Origin: Luidia sarsii
Lineage: Eukaryota; Echinodermata; Asteroidea; Paxillosida; Luidiidae
Assembly: GCA_949987565.1 (NCBI GenBank)
Contig: OX465105.1
Location: 21,459,221-21,523,220, forward strand
Direction of reading: 5' to 3'
DNA length: 64,000 nucleotides
In this document: positions 24,553-35,520 of the stretch, one piece after another
How the letters are laid out: each line of letters starts with the position of its first letter
How positions within the stretch are numbered: position 1 is the first letter of the stretch
Position numbers and translations under genes: made by a program
Notes under the pieces: model-generated
Databases searched by the model: none
Told to the model about the DNA's origin: nothing
The model's input: the letters and a program-made list of their open reading frames with translations, nothing else

Positions 24553-25475
24553 CTGTGAGTAGCAAGAGCAAGAAGGGCAAATAGATGTGGGAGGGGAGGG
24601 GAGGGGTTGGGGACGAGGGATGGTAGGTGTGAGCAGGTGGGGGAACTTATGGGCATCAGGTTTAGTAAGCAACAGTGCGCAGAGGGAGACAGCAGGAAAT
24701 GTGCACAGCTACTAGGTGTTTAATGACTATGAAACCGCCCATATATTCATAGATATGTTATGCTTTTGCAGCGGTGAGAAATGAAATTCAAAGTTGGCCT
24801 TGTATACTCAAGGTGAAATTAGTACTGTATATGCCTGATTGCCTGCTTGTAAATGTACACAGGCAGCTTGGGAGACATTCAGATGTTTGTCTTCCAGTGG
24901 GAATCCAAATGCAACTCTGAGCATGCAGAGCTGATATAACCCACTGAGTAGGGCAAAGCCTCAATGTATTATAAATACTGAACTTTGCAGAAAGCCAGTG
25001 GCAGAAATTGAGAATGCCCAAACACTCGTTTTAAAACTTAAAGCCACTCAAACCAAAGTAGGTCCTCTTGTTTTGGGGGGATTTTCAAAAAAAAGTTTGT
25101 ATGGCTGTCATCAACTCTACTAGGCCTATTTGAGATTTGATTCAATTGAAAAGAGTGTAGGCACTACAGACAATTTATGGAGTTTGTTCAAGTTTTTAAA
25201 GTTTTGATTATTCTTATTTTAAGGTAATTAGCTAACAGTAACTGACTATAGGCCGCAATTTTAAGAGCAGAGCAACCTGGAGCTGGTTTGCTAACAGTTT
25301 GTGCATAGCGCCCTCTATTGTTAGAAGTCAAGCCAATCAGTATGAAACAGCTGCACAAGAACCATGGCAAGATGAAAGATGAAAGGTAGTCTCTGCCTGT
25401 TCTTCACTGAAATGGAGCAAGATGAAATTTCAAAACAAAAAGCATCCGAGAAATGCATCAATTTGGGAAAAATAC
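24553..25475. other. Intron between exons 6 and 5
   Basis: 923 bp, low complexity only near 24580-24610 (G-rich). No repeat element or further exon was seen. Confidence 0.65.
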
Positions 25476-25571
25476 CTTGGAAGTTGAGCGTTTCCTCCAT
25501 TCGCAGCCGGACGTCCTCCGAGGAGACGGAGTCCACATCGCTTATCTCTACGACGATCCGCCTCTTGTTGC
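25476..25571 (-). CDS. Exon 5 of the acidic repeat-motif gene
   Basis: Acceptor ccgttgccag/gc at 25572 and donor cttccaag/gtattt at 25475 give 96 nt, phase 1 at both ends. It encodes NKRRIVVEISDVDSV then SSEDVRLRMEETLNF, one copy of the motif behind a short basic and hydrophobic stretch (KRRIVVEI). Exons 5 and 6 join to recreate an Asp codon, keeping the frame. Confidence 0.75.
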
Positions 25572-25883
25572 CTGGCAACGGGATGATGAGCAAAGAAAGA
25601 GGAAGTGAGAGATCAGTGGTCAGTGGTCAAAACTTAGGACCAAGCGCAAAGCGATGGGAAATACACATTAACCATACGAAACCTACGATGGGTTATAAAT
25701 CCTAAGCTGAGTTGCTCTCTTTAAAATGCGGAAAATTTCCCAGTTTTGTTTTCCTTTGCTCTTTTAAGATTGGATTCGATCACATCTATACAGATCATGA
25801 TTTGCATAAGAAGAAAAAACAGTTCCCTCACATGTAAATGAATCTCTCTTGATTAAAAACAGGATTTGAAGTCAAGCACTCAC

Positions 25884-26063
25884 TCTTTTTGTGATCATTT
25901 TGTCTTTTAACATTGCCGTTCGTCATCCTGTTGTTTCCGGCCACGCCTACGACCTTCCGTGATCCAGAGCCTGGCCCTCGGTGGGCGTGGTCGCCTGGTG
26001 GGAGGGGGCTCGAGCCACCAAGATGGCTGCCGGTGCCCAGCCCGGTGTCCGAGCCACACCCAT
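25884..26063 (-). CDS. Exon 4 of the acidic repeat-motif gene
   Basis: Acceptor ccacctatccaag/at at 26064 and a consensus donor aaaga/gtgagt at 25883 define 180 nt, phase 1 at both ends. The product, GCGSDTGLGTGSHLGGSSP followed by a His/Pro/Gly-rich linker and NGNVKRQNDHKK, is low complexity and polar, with no motif copy. Its end joins exon 5 to give NDHKKSNKRR in frame. Composition alone would not identify it; the splice sites and phase agreement do. Confidence 0.7.
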
Positions 26064-26358
26064 CTTGGATAGGTGGCAAGATACGGAGATAGAGAAACAC
26101 TGGTTAGAGTTAAATGTATTTGTTGGGTTATGATCGGGTTTACACTGCACTCACATACAGTAAGGACCCTATCACATCATGGTCTCACATTTGTATTACA
26201 GCTGTTCTAAAACAAGGTCAGGCACCTTGTTGTGGATAGCTACGTGTACATGTATAGCGAGCTTTCCAAATCATTCGATGGGCTGCTTGATTTTTAAGTT
26301 TTTAATTAGATAGAGGGCCTATAAAAATAACCAAGCATCATTTTATTTGTTTGAGAGG

Positions 26359-26847
26359 GGGACTCTCTCTCTCTCTTCCACCCTCCCTCCCTTCTTCCCT
26401 CTCTCCCCCCTCTCTCTCTCCCTCCCTCTCTCTCTTCTTCCCTCTCTTCTTCACTCTCTTCTTCCCGCTCTCTCTCTCTCTTTCTCTCTTCCTCCCCTCC
26501 CTCCCTTTTTCCATCTCCCCCTCTCTCCCCTCCCTCTCTCTCTTCTTCCCTTTCTTCTTCACTCTCTTCTTCCCGCTCTCTCTCTCTCTTTCTCTCTTCC
26601 TCCCCTCCCTCCCTTTTTCCATCTCCCCCTCTCTCCCCTCCCTCTCTCCCTTCTTCCCTCTCTTCTCCCCCCTCTCTCTCTCCCCCTCCCTCTCTCTGCT
26701 TCCCTCTCTCTCTCTCTTTCTCTCCCTCTCCCTCTCCCTCTCCCTCTCCCTCTCCCTCTCCCTCTCCCTCTCCCTCTCCCTCTCCCTCTCCCTCTCCCTC
26801 TCCCTCTCCCTCTCCCTCTCCCTCTCCCTCTCCCTCTCCCTCTCCCT

Positions 26848-26890
<43 letters not shown>

Positions 26891-26932
26891 TCTCTCTCTC
26901 TCTCTCCTCTCTCTCCCTGTCTCTCTCTCAAA
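26359..26932. repeat. CT-rich tract with a long (CCCTCT)n core
   Basis: Nearly pure pyrimidine on the plus strand. Irregular ctctct/cccctcc words include a duplicated segment of about 110 bp (about 26455 and 26565), then about 25 units of ccctct from about 26722, then (ct)n. Ser/Leu/Pro or Arg/Glu open frames are artefacts. Confidence 0.95.
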
Positions 26933-27706
26933 AATATAGATGATGTTATCAATTTTCCTAAGAGGGGATTATTCCGTATTGTGTGAGATAAATTTGCAAG
27001 AGACTTTGGAGCATCAGACTTGGGTTATTCCTGCTTTTAATGTAATTACGATAAACAAGACATAAACATGTACGCATCCTTGTTTATATCAACAGCCTAT
27101 CTCGCTGCAAATGGCTGCCTTAAATAAAATGTCCATGCATGGTGTGTGTGCTCTCAACGAACATTTCAAGTAGCGTGCATACTTCTAAGCGGGCATACTT
27201 CAAACAGTCACTGACATGACCCAAGGTCATACTTGTCCACAACATTTCATAAAACTTAAGTGAATATCTGATTCTGTGCAGCTAAGTCGAGTTTTGTGAA
27301 ATAGATTTCAAGTTTTAGCACAGTTATGCCATAAGTTTATGTCGTAAGTACATGTATTGCGCAATAAGCAGATAATTAGGCGTAAATAATTAGTGGCACA
27401 CTGTTTCGTGAAATCAGCTGCAGGTTTTGGAATTGGGGAAAGGCATCAGCTAGGGTAGACAATGGTAGAGGATTTTGTGTGGGGGTCTTAGGGTGGGCAT
27501 TCTTTGTTGCCATGGGGGCACAGGGCCTTATTTGAAACCAGGGCTTGGGTTCAGGCTTCATCTTGGTCACCCTAGTGGCTGAAAACACAGCTTCTTCTTT
27601 TTTTGATGTTGCAGCTCATCATCTGTCCTCTTATGAAGCACGGAACAGAACAAATGTTTCAAAGTAGTAGCCCCACTTTGCTCTGCAATGGATGGCAGAA
27701 ATGAAC

Positions 27707-27932
27707 CCAGAGCCAGAGCCTGAGCCAGAGCCTGAGTCTGAGCCTGAGCCAGAGCCTGAGCCAGAGCCAGAGCCAGAGCCAGAGCCTGAGCCTGAGCCAG
27801 AGCCTGAGCCTGAGCCTGAGCCAGAGCCTGAGCCAGAGCCAGAGCCTGAGCCAGAGCCTGAGCCAGAGACGCAGTTTGTAAAGCCCCATACATGTAGAAT
27901 GGACAACAGTTCTAGAGGCATACCATCTTAAG

Positions 27933-27981
<49 letters not shown>

Positions 27982-28214
27982 CTGAGCCAGAGCCAGAGCC
28001 TGAGCCTGAGCCAGAGCCTGAGCCTGAGCCTGAGCCAGAGCCAGAGCCAGAGCCAGAGCCTGAGCCTGAGCCTGAGCCAGTGCCTGAGCCAGAGCCAGAG
28101 CCAGAGCCTGAGCCTGAGCCAGAGCCTGAGCCTGAGCCTGAGCCAGTGCCTGAGCCAGAGCCAGAGCCTGAGCCTGAGCCAGAGCCTGAGCCTGAGCCAG
28201 AGCCAGAGCCTGAG

Positions 28215-28251
<37 letters not shown>

Positions 28252-28334
28252 CTGAGCCTGAGCCAGAGCCTGAGCCTGAGCCAGAGCCTGAGCCTGAGCC
28301 AGTGCCTGAGCCAGAGCCAGAGCCAGAGCCTGAG

Positions 28335-28394
<60 letters not shown>

Positions 28395-28407
28395 TCTGAG
28401 TCTGAGT

Positions 28408-28442
<35 letters not shown>

Positions 28443-28540
28443 TCCGAGCCTGAGCCAGAGCCTGAGCCTGAGCCTGAGCCAGAGCCTGAGCCTGAGCCAG
28501 AGCCTGAGCCTGAGCCTGAGCCAGAGCCTGAGCCAGAGAC
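27707..28540. repeat. Hexanucleotide (GAGCCW)n array with internal duplication
   Basis: Two blocks of gagcca and gagcct hexamers (about 27707-27867 and 27932-28540). Both end in the same roughly 68-bp unique sequence, acgcagtttgtaaagccccat through agaggcataccatctt, at about 27868 and 28539. The right-hand copy contains the real splice donor of exon 3, so a tandem duplication of about 671 bp copied the exon 3 boundary along with the array. On the minus strand the array reads ggctcw and starts about 50 nt into the intron. The Gly-Ser and Glu-Pro frames are artefacts. Confidence 0.9.
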
Positions 28541-28593
28541 GCAGTTTGTAAAGCCCCATACATATAGAATGGACAACAGTTCTAGAGGCATAC

Positions 28594-28741
28594 CATCTTC
28601 GTGCTGATCGGATATGGCAACATCACTTGACTCCAGCATTCCAGACCTCGTTCTGCCCTTTGCTCTCTGCTTTTCTTTCGTCCGCTCTGAGGGGGAGCTG
28701 TTGCCGCGGTAGCTCTGCTCGCTGTGCTCACTGCTCAAGCT
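28594..28741 (-). CDS. Exon 3 of the acidic repeat-motif gene
   Basis: Acceptor tctttccaacag/ag at 28742 and donor gatg/gtatgc at 28593, 148 nt, entering in phase 0 and leaving in phase 1. It encodes [19 protein letters not shown], a basic stretch [15 protein letters not shown], then [15 protein letters not shown]. The first part is Ser/Glu-rich, the middle could be a nuclear signal, and the end is acidic. It joins exon 2 at ..NDIINR without changing frame. Read-through of the donor runs into the Gly-Ser repeat and is not likely. Confidence 0.72.
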
Positions 28742-28839
28742 CTGTTGGAAAGAGACAATTAAAGAATGCTCATTAACACTCACAAATAATGCACAGTGAA
28801 ACATCTGGTGGTGACCTCTTCCTTTTAACTAAATCATTC

Positions 28840-28946
28840 TTTCTGCCTTTGAGAAAGGTCCTGCTAGGATCGAAACATCAGGCCCTTTCAATTTTTGATA
28901 AAATGTAATTTGGTCATTTTTAGTCAGTAAGCAGTTTGCAACATTA
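28840..28946 (+). mobile_element. PLE tail, sense half only
   Basis: It runs from tttctgcctttgagaaaggt through aggatcgaaacatcaggccc to gtcagtaagcagtttgcaac, missing the opposite arm. It lies in the intron between exons 3 and 2. Confidence 0.75.
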
Positions 28947-29365
28947 TTTTGAGCATGTTCATCTTGTTTCTGAATTGTTACTCAAAATAAAAACACACCA
29001 TATCATCAAACCCATGATGGTCTGCCAAAGAAATTGCCAAATCCGGATTTTAGTAATCTACATGAAGTCTAGATTCAAATCCCTTTTCCAACAAACTGTG
29101 GATTGCCAAACAGAAAATGAAAGATGAGTGGAGGTAACCTTACGGTCCACTTAGGACAATTCTTTACAAGAAAGAAACTCAGTAAACACTTCAAACACTT
29201 TGGGCCAAACAGGAAAACAGAGTAAGCAGTAATCTCATGGTCCTTTCGAGTTGTTTTCCACATATGTAGGCCACTTGGAGGACACTGACAAACACTTCAG
29301 GCACGAGGAAATGCTCTTGAAGCAACTTTCTTGGCTTTGCAAAATGACGTTTCTGATGAAGAGTA

Positions 29366-29515
29366 GCATACAAAATATGTTGCAAACAGCTTGACAAAAT
29401 TGCAAATTTTCTTAAATTGGACCGGAAGGAGCCTGACATTTCGATTCTAGCAGGAACCTTTCTGCCTTTGATAGAGGTCCAGCTATAGGATCGAAACATC
29501 CGCCCTCCTATTTCA
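29366..29515. mobile_element. Decayed PLE foldback
   Basis: An antisense arm (tgttgcaaacagcttgac, then gcctgacatttcgattctag) faces a degraded sense arm (ctgcctttgatagaggtcc, aggatcgaaacatccg). It lies 59 bp from the donor of exon 2. Confidence 0.7.
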
Positions 29516-29573
29516 TGATTTCTGAGACAGGTTTAAATGACGTTCAGTGTCTGCACTGCGTGGTTCAGTTTAC

Positions 29574-30046
29574 CCTGTTGATAATGTCATTCAGCTCAGC
29601 ATCGATGTTGTCCAGTATGAGGTCCACGTGGTGCATGTTCAGAACGGCCTGGCGCTTTCTGCCCTGGGCGTCCGCTGCGGCTGCCTCCTCCTCCTCCTCA
29701 GCGACCAGCAATTCCAGCTCCTCGTCAGCTGCAACTGCAGCGGCTGCAGCAGCTGCAGCAGCTGCAGCAGCAGCTGGGACTCCGCTGCTGCTGCCCCCAG
29801 AAACGCCCTCATCATCTGTGTCGTCGTCACCTGTGGCTTCCGCCTCAAGCTCCGGACCTGAGGACACTTCCCCTGCCTCACCGCTCTCCCCCTCGGACAG
29901 GACGTCGGCACCTTCAGGAGACCCGGCCTCGGTCTGGTTCGTCGAGTTGGCCGCATAGGCGCTGCCTCTTTGCCCCGGCTCACCCTCTGTCTGCAGGCCG
30001 CCGCTGTCTTCCTCAAAACTCTCCGACCGATCGGCCTCCGGCATTC
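29574..30046 (-). CDS. Exon 2 of the acidic repeat-motif gene
   Basis: Acceptor cccacgtcag/ga at 30047 and donor aacagg/gtaaac at 29573 define 473 nt, in phase 1 and out phase 0. The 157 codons begin MPEADRSESFEEDSGG and are strongly acidic and Gly/Ser-rich. An Ala run of about 13 residues is encoded by pure gct/gca triplets at about 29736-29777, next to a Glu run. The exon ends in a hydrophobic amphipathic stretch, LNMHHVDLILDNIDAELND, the best candidate for a folded or partner-binding helix in the protein. The Ala tract is a possible site of length polymorphism. Confidence 0.78.
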
Positions 30047-30165
30047 CTGACGTGGGAGTCGAGAAGATTGTCCAAATGTGAGAATTCGCATTACAAATTT
30101 TCGACAAATGGTTCAGTTGAATTGGGAAATTTGAGTGTGCACTCTTTACATGTGGTATTTATGCA

Positions 30166-30504
30166 TTAAAGCCCCTACACAACATTGGTCAGATCGAAAA
30201 GCAGAAATGCTCACAGATTTTAATGAAACTTATACAGTTTGAAGATGGTTATAGTAGAAACCTCTCACTGAAATATTTCTGTCTTAAATGCTGTAAAAGA
30301 AATTATTTACATCTCACCCCTAGATCTGAACGTTTTTTTTTGCATTTTCGCAAAACAAATAAAGCGGTTTTCACTATTTGCTCGAGACTCGCTTGGCAGA
30401 TTGAGCTGAAATTTTCACAGGTGTGCTGTTTCATGCATATATTGGATCAGACAACGTATGGATGCTATTCTTTGACCTCGACCAATGTTGTGTTATCCCT
30501 TTGA
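30166..30504. mobile_element. Diverged TTAA-ended MITE, copy D
   Basis: The ends ttaaagcccctacacaacat and accaatgttgtgttatccct match the inverted termini of the 366-371 bp family, and the length is similar (339 bp). The interior is diverged but keeps words such as gctgtaaaagaaattattta. It lies between exons 2 and 1. Confidence 0.55.
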
Positions 30505-30849
30505 AAGTGAGTGAAACAGATTCAACTTTCCAGGACCTCCTCCTTTAAGGCTTGGTCATATTTGCAATACAGCAGCTCTTGCTATCTATATAATGCAGCC
30601 CCATGTCATGGCATTGTCTTTGATACTGTTCATTAAAAAGCAGCATTAAAACCGCAGTCAACTTGTCAGCAAACGTTTGTCTCACGATGTGTTTTGTTTT
30701 TAAAATGGATGTTATTTTCAGCGATTGAGCAAAGGCTGGAGCATAAGCCTACATGTAATTTGTGGCTTAACTTGTGCCATGACATCATCCCGGACGAGAT
30801 GATTCAAAGTTCACATGAATTGTCAGAAAGGACTCCGATAGACTGGTAC

Positions 30850-30922
30850 CTTGACTGCCAAGGTCTGGCATCCCGTCCAGGTCTTGGTCATCACTCCACC
30901 AGCCGTTCATTTCGGCAGACAT
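30850..30922 (-). CDS. Candidate first coding exon (exon 1) of the acidic repeat-motif gene
   Basis: From ATG at 30922 the minus strand reads MSAEMNGWWSDDQDLDG then MPDLGSQ and ends at donor gtcaag/gtacca in phase 1, exactly the phase exon 2 needs. The acidic, Trp-containing peptide suits the start of this protein. There is no in-frame stop for at least 40 nt upstream, so the exon could instead be internal, with an acceptor such as gacacatcag just 5' of the ATG. It resembles the leader at 47583-47535. Too short to rest on codon statistics. Confidence 0.5.
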
Positions 30923-32703
30923 GATGCAAACTGATGTGTCTCTATGTGCATAAGCCAGATGCTCATATCATCTCGTCCACCTGATGAAGAAGTGTAACGA
31001 GAGGGGCACACATAATAACACAGTTTGTGCATACAAGTACAAAGAGGAATATAAGGCATTAAGACTGGCAGAAGAGATGAGTCTTTAGGAGTGCTTTAAA
31101 AGAGTCAATATAATCAGGAGCTTCGCACATATGTGTGTTTGAAAACTGATCTATCAATATTGGTGCTTAGGTACAGATTGTACTTTGTAGGATGCCCTTA
31201 GTAAGTCTATTGACAATAATGGTTGGGTACAATGTATATAGAAAGCTCAATAAGAACATATTAAACCAATAGGTTTTGTTATATCTGTGTCCACTTAGTC
31301 AATGGTTTATTTACCTACGGTATTCAATACAGATATATAAACCTCATTATGGAAAAGCACACACTCTTCAAAATGAAAGTAGTTTAACTTTAAATGTATT
31401 AACATTGATAAAATGAATGAGTTATCTCTACATACAGTAGATCAGAGTAACACGCAAAATGATGAAAACTGCTTGCTGACTTGGGAATGGCCCAATGCAA
31501 ATCTAAAAAAATTAGGACAGCCCAATGCTTCAATTCCAGCAGGACCTTTCTCTTTAATTCAGGTCCAGCTAGGATCAAAATGTCCGAAACTTCGAAGCTC
31601 TCCTAATTTTTCCGATCAGTTAAAAACAAATTTATGCAGAGAGACACCAATGCAGCCTTAGACTGCAAGTCTTGCATGCAAATGCGTTGTTAGTTAGAAC
31701 CGATATGGCCTGCGGCTAATTCTGCTGTCATGAACACCGTACAATGGTGTTCAACTCGCGGATGTACTGTGCATCGTACAGCTCCCTTAATATGCCTGAA
31801 CGTATCCAATTCCTCTCTGAAACTGAAAGACAGAAACCGGGGAAGCATATTGAACAGGAAGGCGGAAATGTACTCAAGCTCTGTTTGGCTGCCTGCGGTC
31901 CTTAAGCGAGAAATTAATTACGCGGCTGACTGCCTGCAGACGTTGATAACAATCGTCTGAATGTGCATTTGCTCTGTGGCCTAAATAGAGACTCGGTCTG
32001 ACACAGGATGCACCTAGGACCCAATAAATCAAATCCATACAGCGAACATTATTTGTGCGGCTCACAACCAGAGAACGATAAAATGCAAAGCATGGGGTCT
32101 CATTCGATTGCTAGGATGGATTACCGCCTTGGGAAATCTTTGTTTCAAGGGTTTGACATTGCTGTTGTCGCTGGAAAAAAAAAATTGGAACATAAATTTA
32201 GGGACATTCTTCAGATCAGCCCAGTGGCACATTAATATAATACAAATATCAACATTATTGTCGTGTATTGCATTGCTACTGCTTAGTGCTTTCATGTCGA
32301 GTATATCATACTTCATCAATGTTTAAAACATTTGTGCTAGAAGTCTGAAGTCTATAGAAAGAGGCTTTCGGAAATATGATCATTCATTTTGTAGTCAAAC
32401 TAACCAAGGGAAGAAATTCATTTTGCAATGCAAAGATTTTGCAACATGACTACAAATCCGAATAGCCTGCAATATATAGACTCAAACTGAAAGAAGACCG
32501 GATTGATCAACTTTCTCATTTGATAGAAATATATCCACTTATATCCATTGTCTTAGAATTGAATCGCCTTCACTTCTTTCAATTAAGCACAACAGTAAAG
32601 TTATTCTTTACATGGATTATTGACTCACTCATTATTTTGCTTCAAATGACATTTGTCCATAAACATAACATGATGTTTGCATCAAGGATAATGTAATTCC
32701 ATG
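30923..32703. other. Upstream of exon 1, or intron; no gene seen
   Basis: AT-rich DNA with one PLE relic (31450-31615). I see no TATA or CpG-rich promoter. If the leader at 47.5 kb is used, this is intron. Confidence 0.4.
31450..31615. mobile_element. Decayed PLE foldback
   Basis: The arms are recognisable as ttcaattccagcaggacctt and tccagctaggatcaaaatgt, with the outer word gcaaatctaaaaaaattagg. Confidence 0.6.
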
Positions 32704-32815
32704 AAGGTTGTCCCTGCTCGACGTAATAGGCACTGAGTGCTTGGCATCTGCCCAATTGCCTGCTGAAAACAAATCAGGCAGCTTGGTCGGGATTCGAACC
32801 GGCGACTCCAGGTTT
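32704..32815 (-). mobile_element. tRNA-derived SINE, copy 2 (5'-truncated)
   Basis: On the minus strand: ggagtcgccggttcgaatcc (intact B box), then ccaagctgcctg, a hairpin tgcctg..caggca, and the body cactcagtgcctattacgtc. It lines up with copy 1 at 12290 from the B box onward, while the A-box half is missing. Confidence 0.75.
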
Positions 32816-33735
32816 TGTGTGCAGACACAATCATTTTTGAGAAATAAACTGTTCAAATGCTATAGATATTTTTATATGTTACCACCGATTAGTTGATCCT
32901 GGTCATCAACTGATAAGTTTTAATCTTTCTCGTTCCTCAATATTAATTTGTCTTTTAACCATTTCTGTTAGTCATCATGTTTGTATAGTGTGCCCTACAC
33001 TCTATTTGCCTGATCAAATAAAGAATACGAAGACTTTATTTATCAAATAATTGTCCCTCTAAGGAAGGAAGAAAGATACAAAAATAATACCTTTTTAAGG
33101 GTTTATCCATTCATGGGACATGCATGTGTATTTCCCCCTAATTTTTACTTGCTTGCTTAATTGTTTGTGGTTTAGCAAATACAATTGAGAATCTATCGAT
33201 CAATCATTCTAATCAATCAAACGGATGGGACAGACAAAAATAAGTATCAATTTTAGAGGTTTATATGCTTGGTGCTGCTTAGTCTTAGCTCTCCATAGTC
33301 ATGGGTAGCCCATTTATAATCCTTTTTGCAGTATCATCAAAGGGGATGAATCCAACACATTGCTGGCTTGGAGCACGTACAAGGAATGGGGGTTGGGTGT
33401 GAATCCGAAAGGCTTGGGAGTGTTGATTGCAAGCGGATGGAACCAAATGGTGTCATCCGACCCTGCCAGGTGAAATCATACCTTCCGGAGCACTCTGGCT
33501 TTGCAAGCATGGCGCCATAATATGCAGGGGCCTCATCGGTGCCATGTTTATTTGGCTACAGTTAAGTCCAGGTAGTGACATGCTATTCTCAGTGAAAAAT
33601 TAAGAAATGGATTGGAACAAGTTTGGAATTTCCTGCCAAATTGCCGGTCGGTTAAACACACACTGGAAAGCCACTTTTGGATGGAAATTACATTCTGATA
33701 GAGATTTGTTTATAGCATCGAAAAAAAATCATGGA

Positions 33736-34000
33736 AACTTAGCAAGCCTAAATGTCTCAGTCCCAGCAAGACCTTTCTCAAAGGCAGAAGGCCTCATTTT
33801 CAGATTTACATTTTGATCATTTCAGCCAGTATAAAGCAGTTTGCAACACTATTTTAAGAAAAAATAGGAGTAACATAATATGATAACAGTAGTATAGTAT
33901 AACTATTGTACCTACCGACAAATATGACCAAAATGCCAATATCAAAAAATAGGAGGGCCTGACGTTTCAAATCCTAGCAGTACCATTCTAAAAGCCAGAA
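33736..34000. mobile_element. Two adjacent PLE tail relics
   Basis: 33736-33848 has cagcaagacctttctcaaag followed by a sense-like end cattttgatcatttcagcc and gcagtttgcaacac. 33925-34000 has an antisense arm, aaaatgccaatatcaaaaa to gcctgacgtttcaaatccta. Confidence 0.6.
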
Positions 34001-34435
34001 ATTCTGATAATCCAATAATGATAAAAAAAAATCTGATATTCTTTCCCATGTTCAACCTACAGATACATGTACTATCAATCATTAGATAACTGTCACAGGT
34101 GAAGCCATTTTAGGCAGCAGGAAATGATAAAGATTCATCAAACCTACAGTCTACACTATCTACAGAAATTCATACCATTATATACATTTATTTGTATATT
34201 TGTATATTGAAAATGGATCCTTTGAAAGTCGGCAAAGGTGAAAGTTGAAAGTGCGAAATATTAGCAAAATGAAGCGCAAAATTATCAGTGCACTCAGGAT
34301 TAACCAGAAAGACCCCAAGTTTGTCATATCCATGCATGATTGACACATTTATTCCTATTCCAACAAAAATATTCTTTCTGACTTACAGACTCAATATCTG
34401 CACAACGGCCTACAGACTTCACAGGAACTCAATAT

Positions 34436-34655
34436 GTAGAAGGCCTGATGATTCAATCCTATAATTACAACTGGTAGGACCTTTCCCAAAGGAAGAATGG
34501 CCAAACACAATCAGCAAGGGGGAGAATAAATAAGATCTTATTTACTACTTCTGTCTTTGAGAAAGGTCCTGCTTTGATCTAAGTGTTCAAACACCCCAAA
34601 TTTCTGAGAAATATTTTGGTGCTGTAACTGTTAGTCAGTAAGCAGTCTGCAGCAT
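34436..34655. mobile_element. Decayed PLE foldback
   Basis: An antisense arm (tggtaggacctttcccaaag) and a sense arm (ctgtctttgagaaaggtcct) lie about 75 bp apart, the latter ending gttagtcagtaagcagtctg. Confidence 0.6.
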
Positions 34656-35340
34656 CCGTTGACCTCAATAGCCCGTGAAAATCCATGGACTTTGTATTAT
34701 ATAGAATGATTTCATGTAGGTCAATAATAGTCTGCCATGATCTGAATTAGGCCGTATCGGGAGGTGGGCCAAAATCTTGCCCATTGGGAAATATGCACAG
34801 ACACATTAGCTGTGCAGTGGCATGTCTGCAGCTTTAGAAACCAATTTAGGGCCGGCCCTTGCATTAAACCAGTGTCAGATCTGAGACGGCGGAGTGGGCG
34901 GGCAGGCATCCCCCGGCCCAGACTTCCCCACTGCATATTTGAAAGTGTCATCCAATTCAGGGCCAAATCAACTCTAAAAGTTTTTCTCCTCAAAACAAAA
35001 GTATCAGAGACGGTACGTCAGTATTGAAGAAAAAAAAGTTAATACCTCAGAGCGCTATAATTTAAATACCAAGTGGAAAGTTCTTCTGTAAGTTCCAAAT
35101 TTTGTTAATGAATTATCCCAGGTAACAATTTATATTCATTTTTGGGGGTCGAAAAGAACTATCCCTTGCACATGTAAAATAAATTTGATTCATTAAGCAT
35201 GTTAAGCTGCACAAGCTGTAGCACCGGTATAAGCTGCAGTAAACTCTTTTGGGGCCAAATCAACGTATTAACGATGAATAATATTCCAAAATTTCACGGT
35301 AGTGAAATAGGCCAAACCGTCATTGTCATTAAGTTTTTTT

Positions 35341-35520
35341 CCATCTCCATCTCTCCTCAAACATAAGTCACACATTTCACATCTATTCAGACACACCTTC
35401 CCCTTTCTCCAAAACCTCCTAATTGTCATTAAGCTTTTTCCATCTCCATCTCTCCTCATACACAAGTCACACATTTCCCATCTATTCAGACACACCTTCC
35501 CCTTTCTCCAAAACCTCCTA
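35341..35520. repeat. 99-bp tandem duplication
   Basis: The word ccatctccatctctcctca recurs at 35341 and 35440, and the following cacacatttc, ctattcagacacaccttcc and tttctccaaaacctcc repeat in step, with a few substitutions. Confidence 0.85.

Larger units (their letters stand above)
26064..28593. other. Intron between exons 4 and 3, mostly simple repeat
   Basis: 2530 bp. It contains the CT-rich tract and the hexanucleotide array listed separately. Only about 27000-27600 is ordinary AT-rich sequence, with no exon supported. Confidence 0.7.

Noticed and set aside
26338..26986. Open frames of about 200 codons on both strands in the CT-rich tract
   Set aside because: They consist only of Ser/Leu/Pro or Arg/Glu from simple repeat and need no gene to explain them.
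27659..28804. 381-codon minus frame and matching plus frames over the hexanucleotide array
   Set aside because: Only the first part is real exon 3. The Gly-Ser and Glu-Pro runs follow a good splice donor and come from the intronic repeat.
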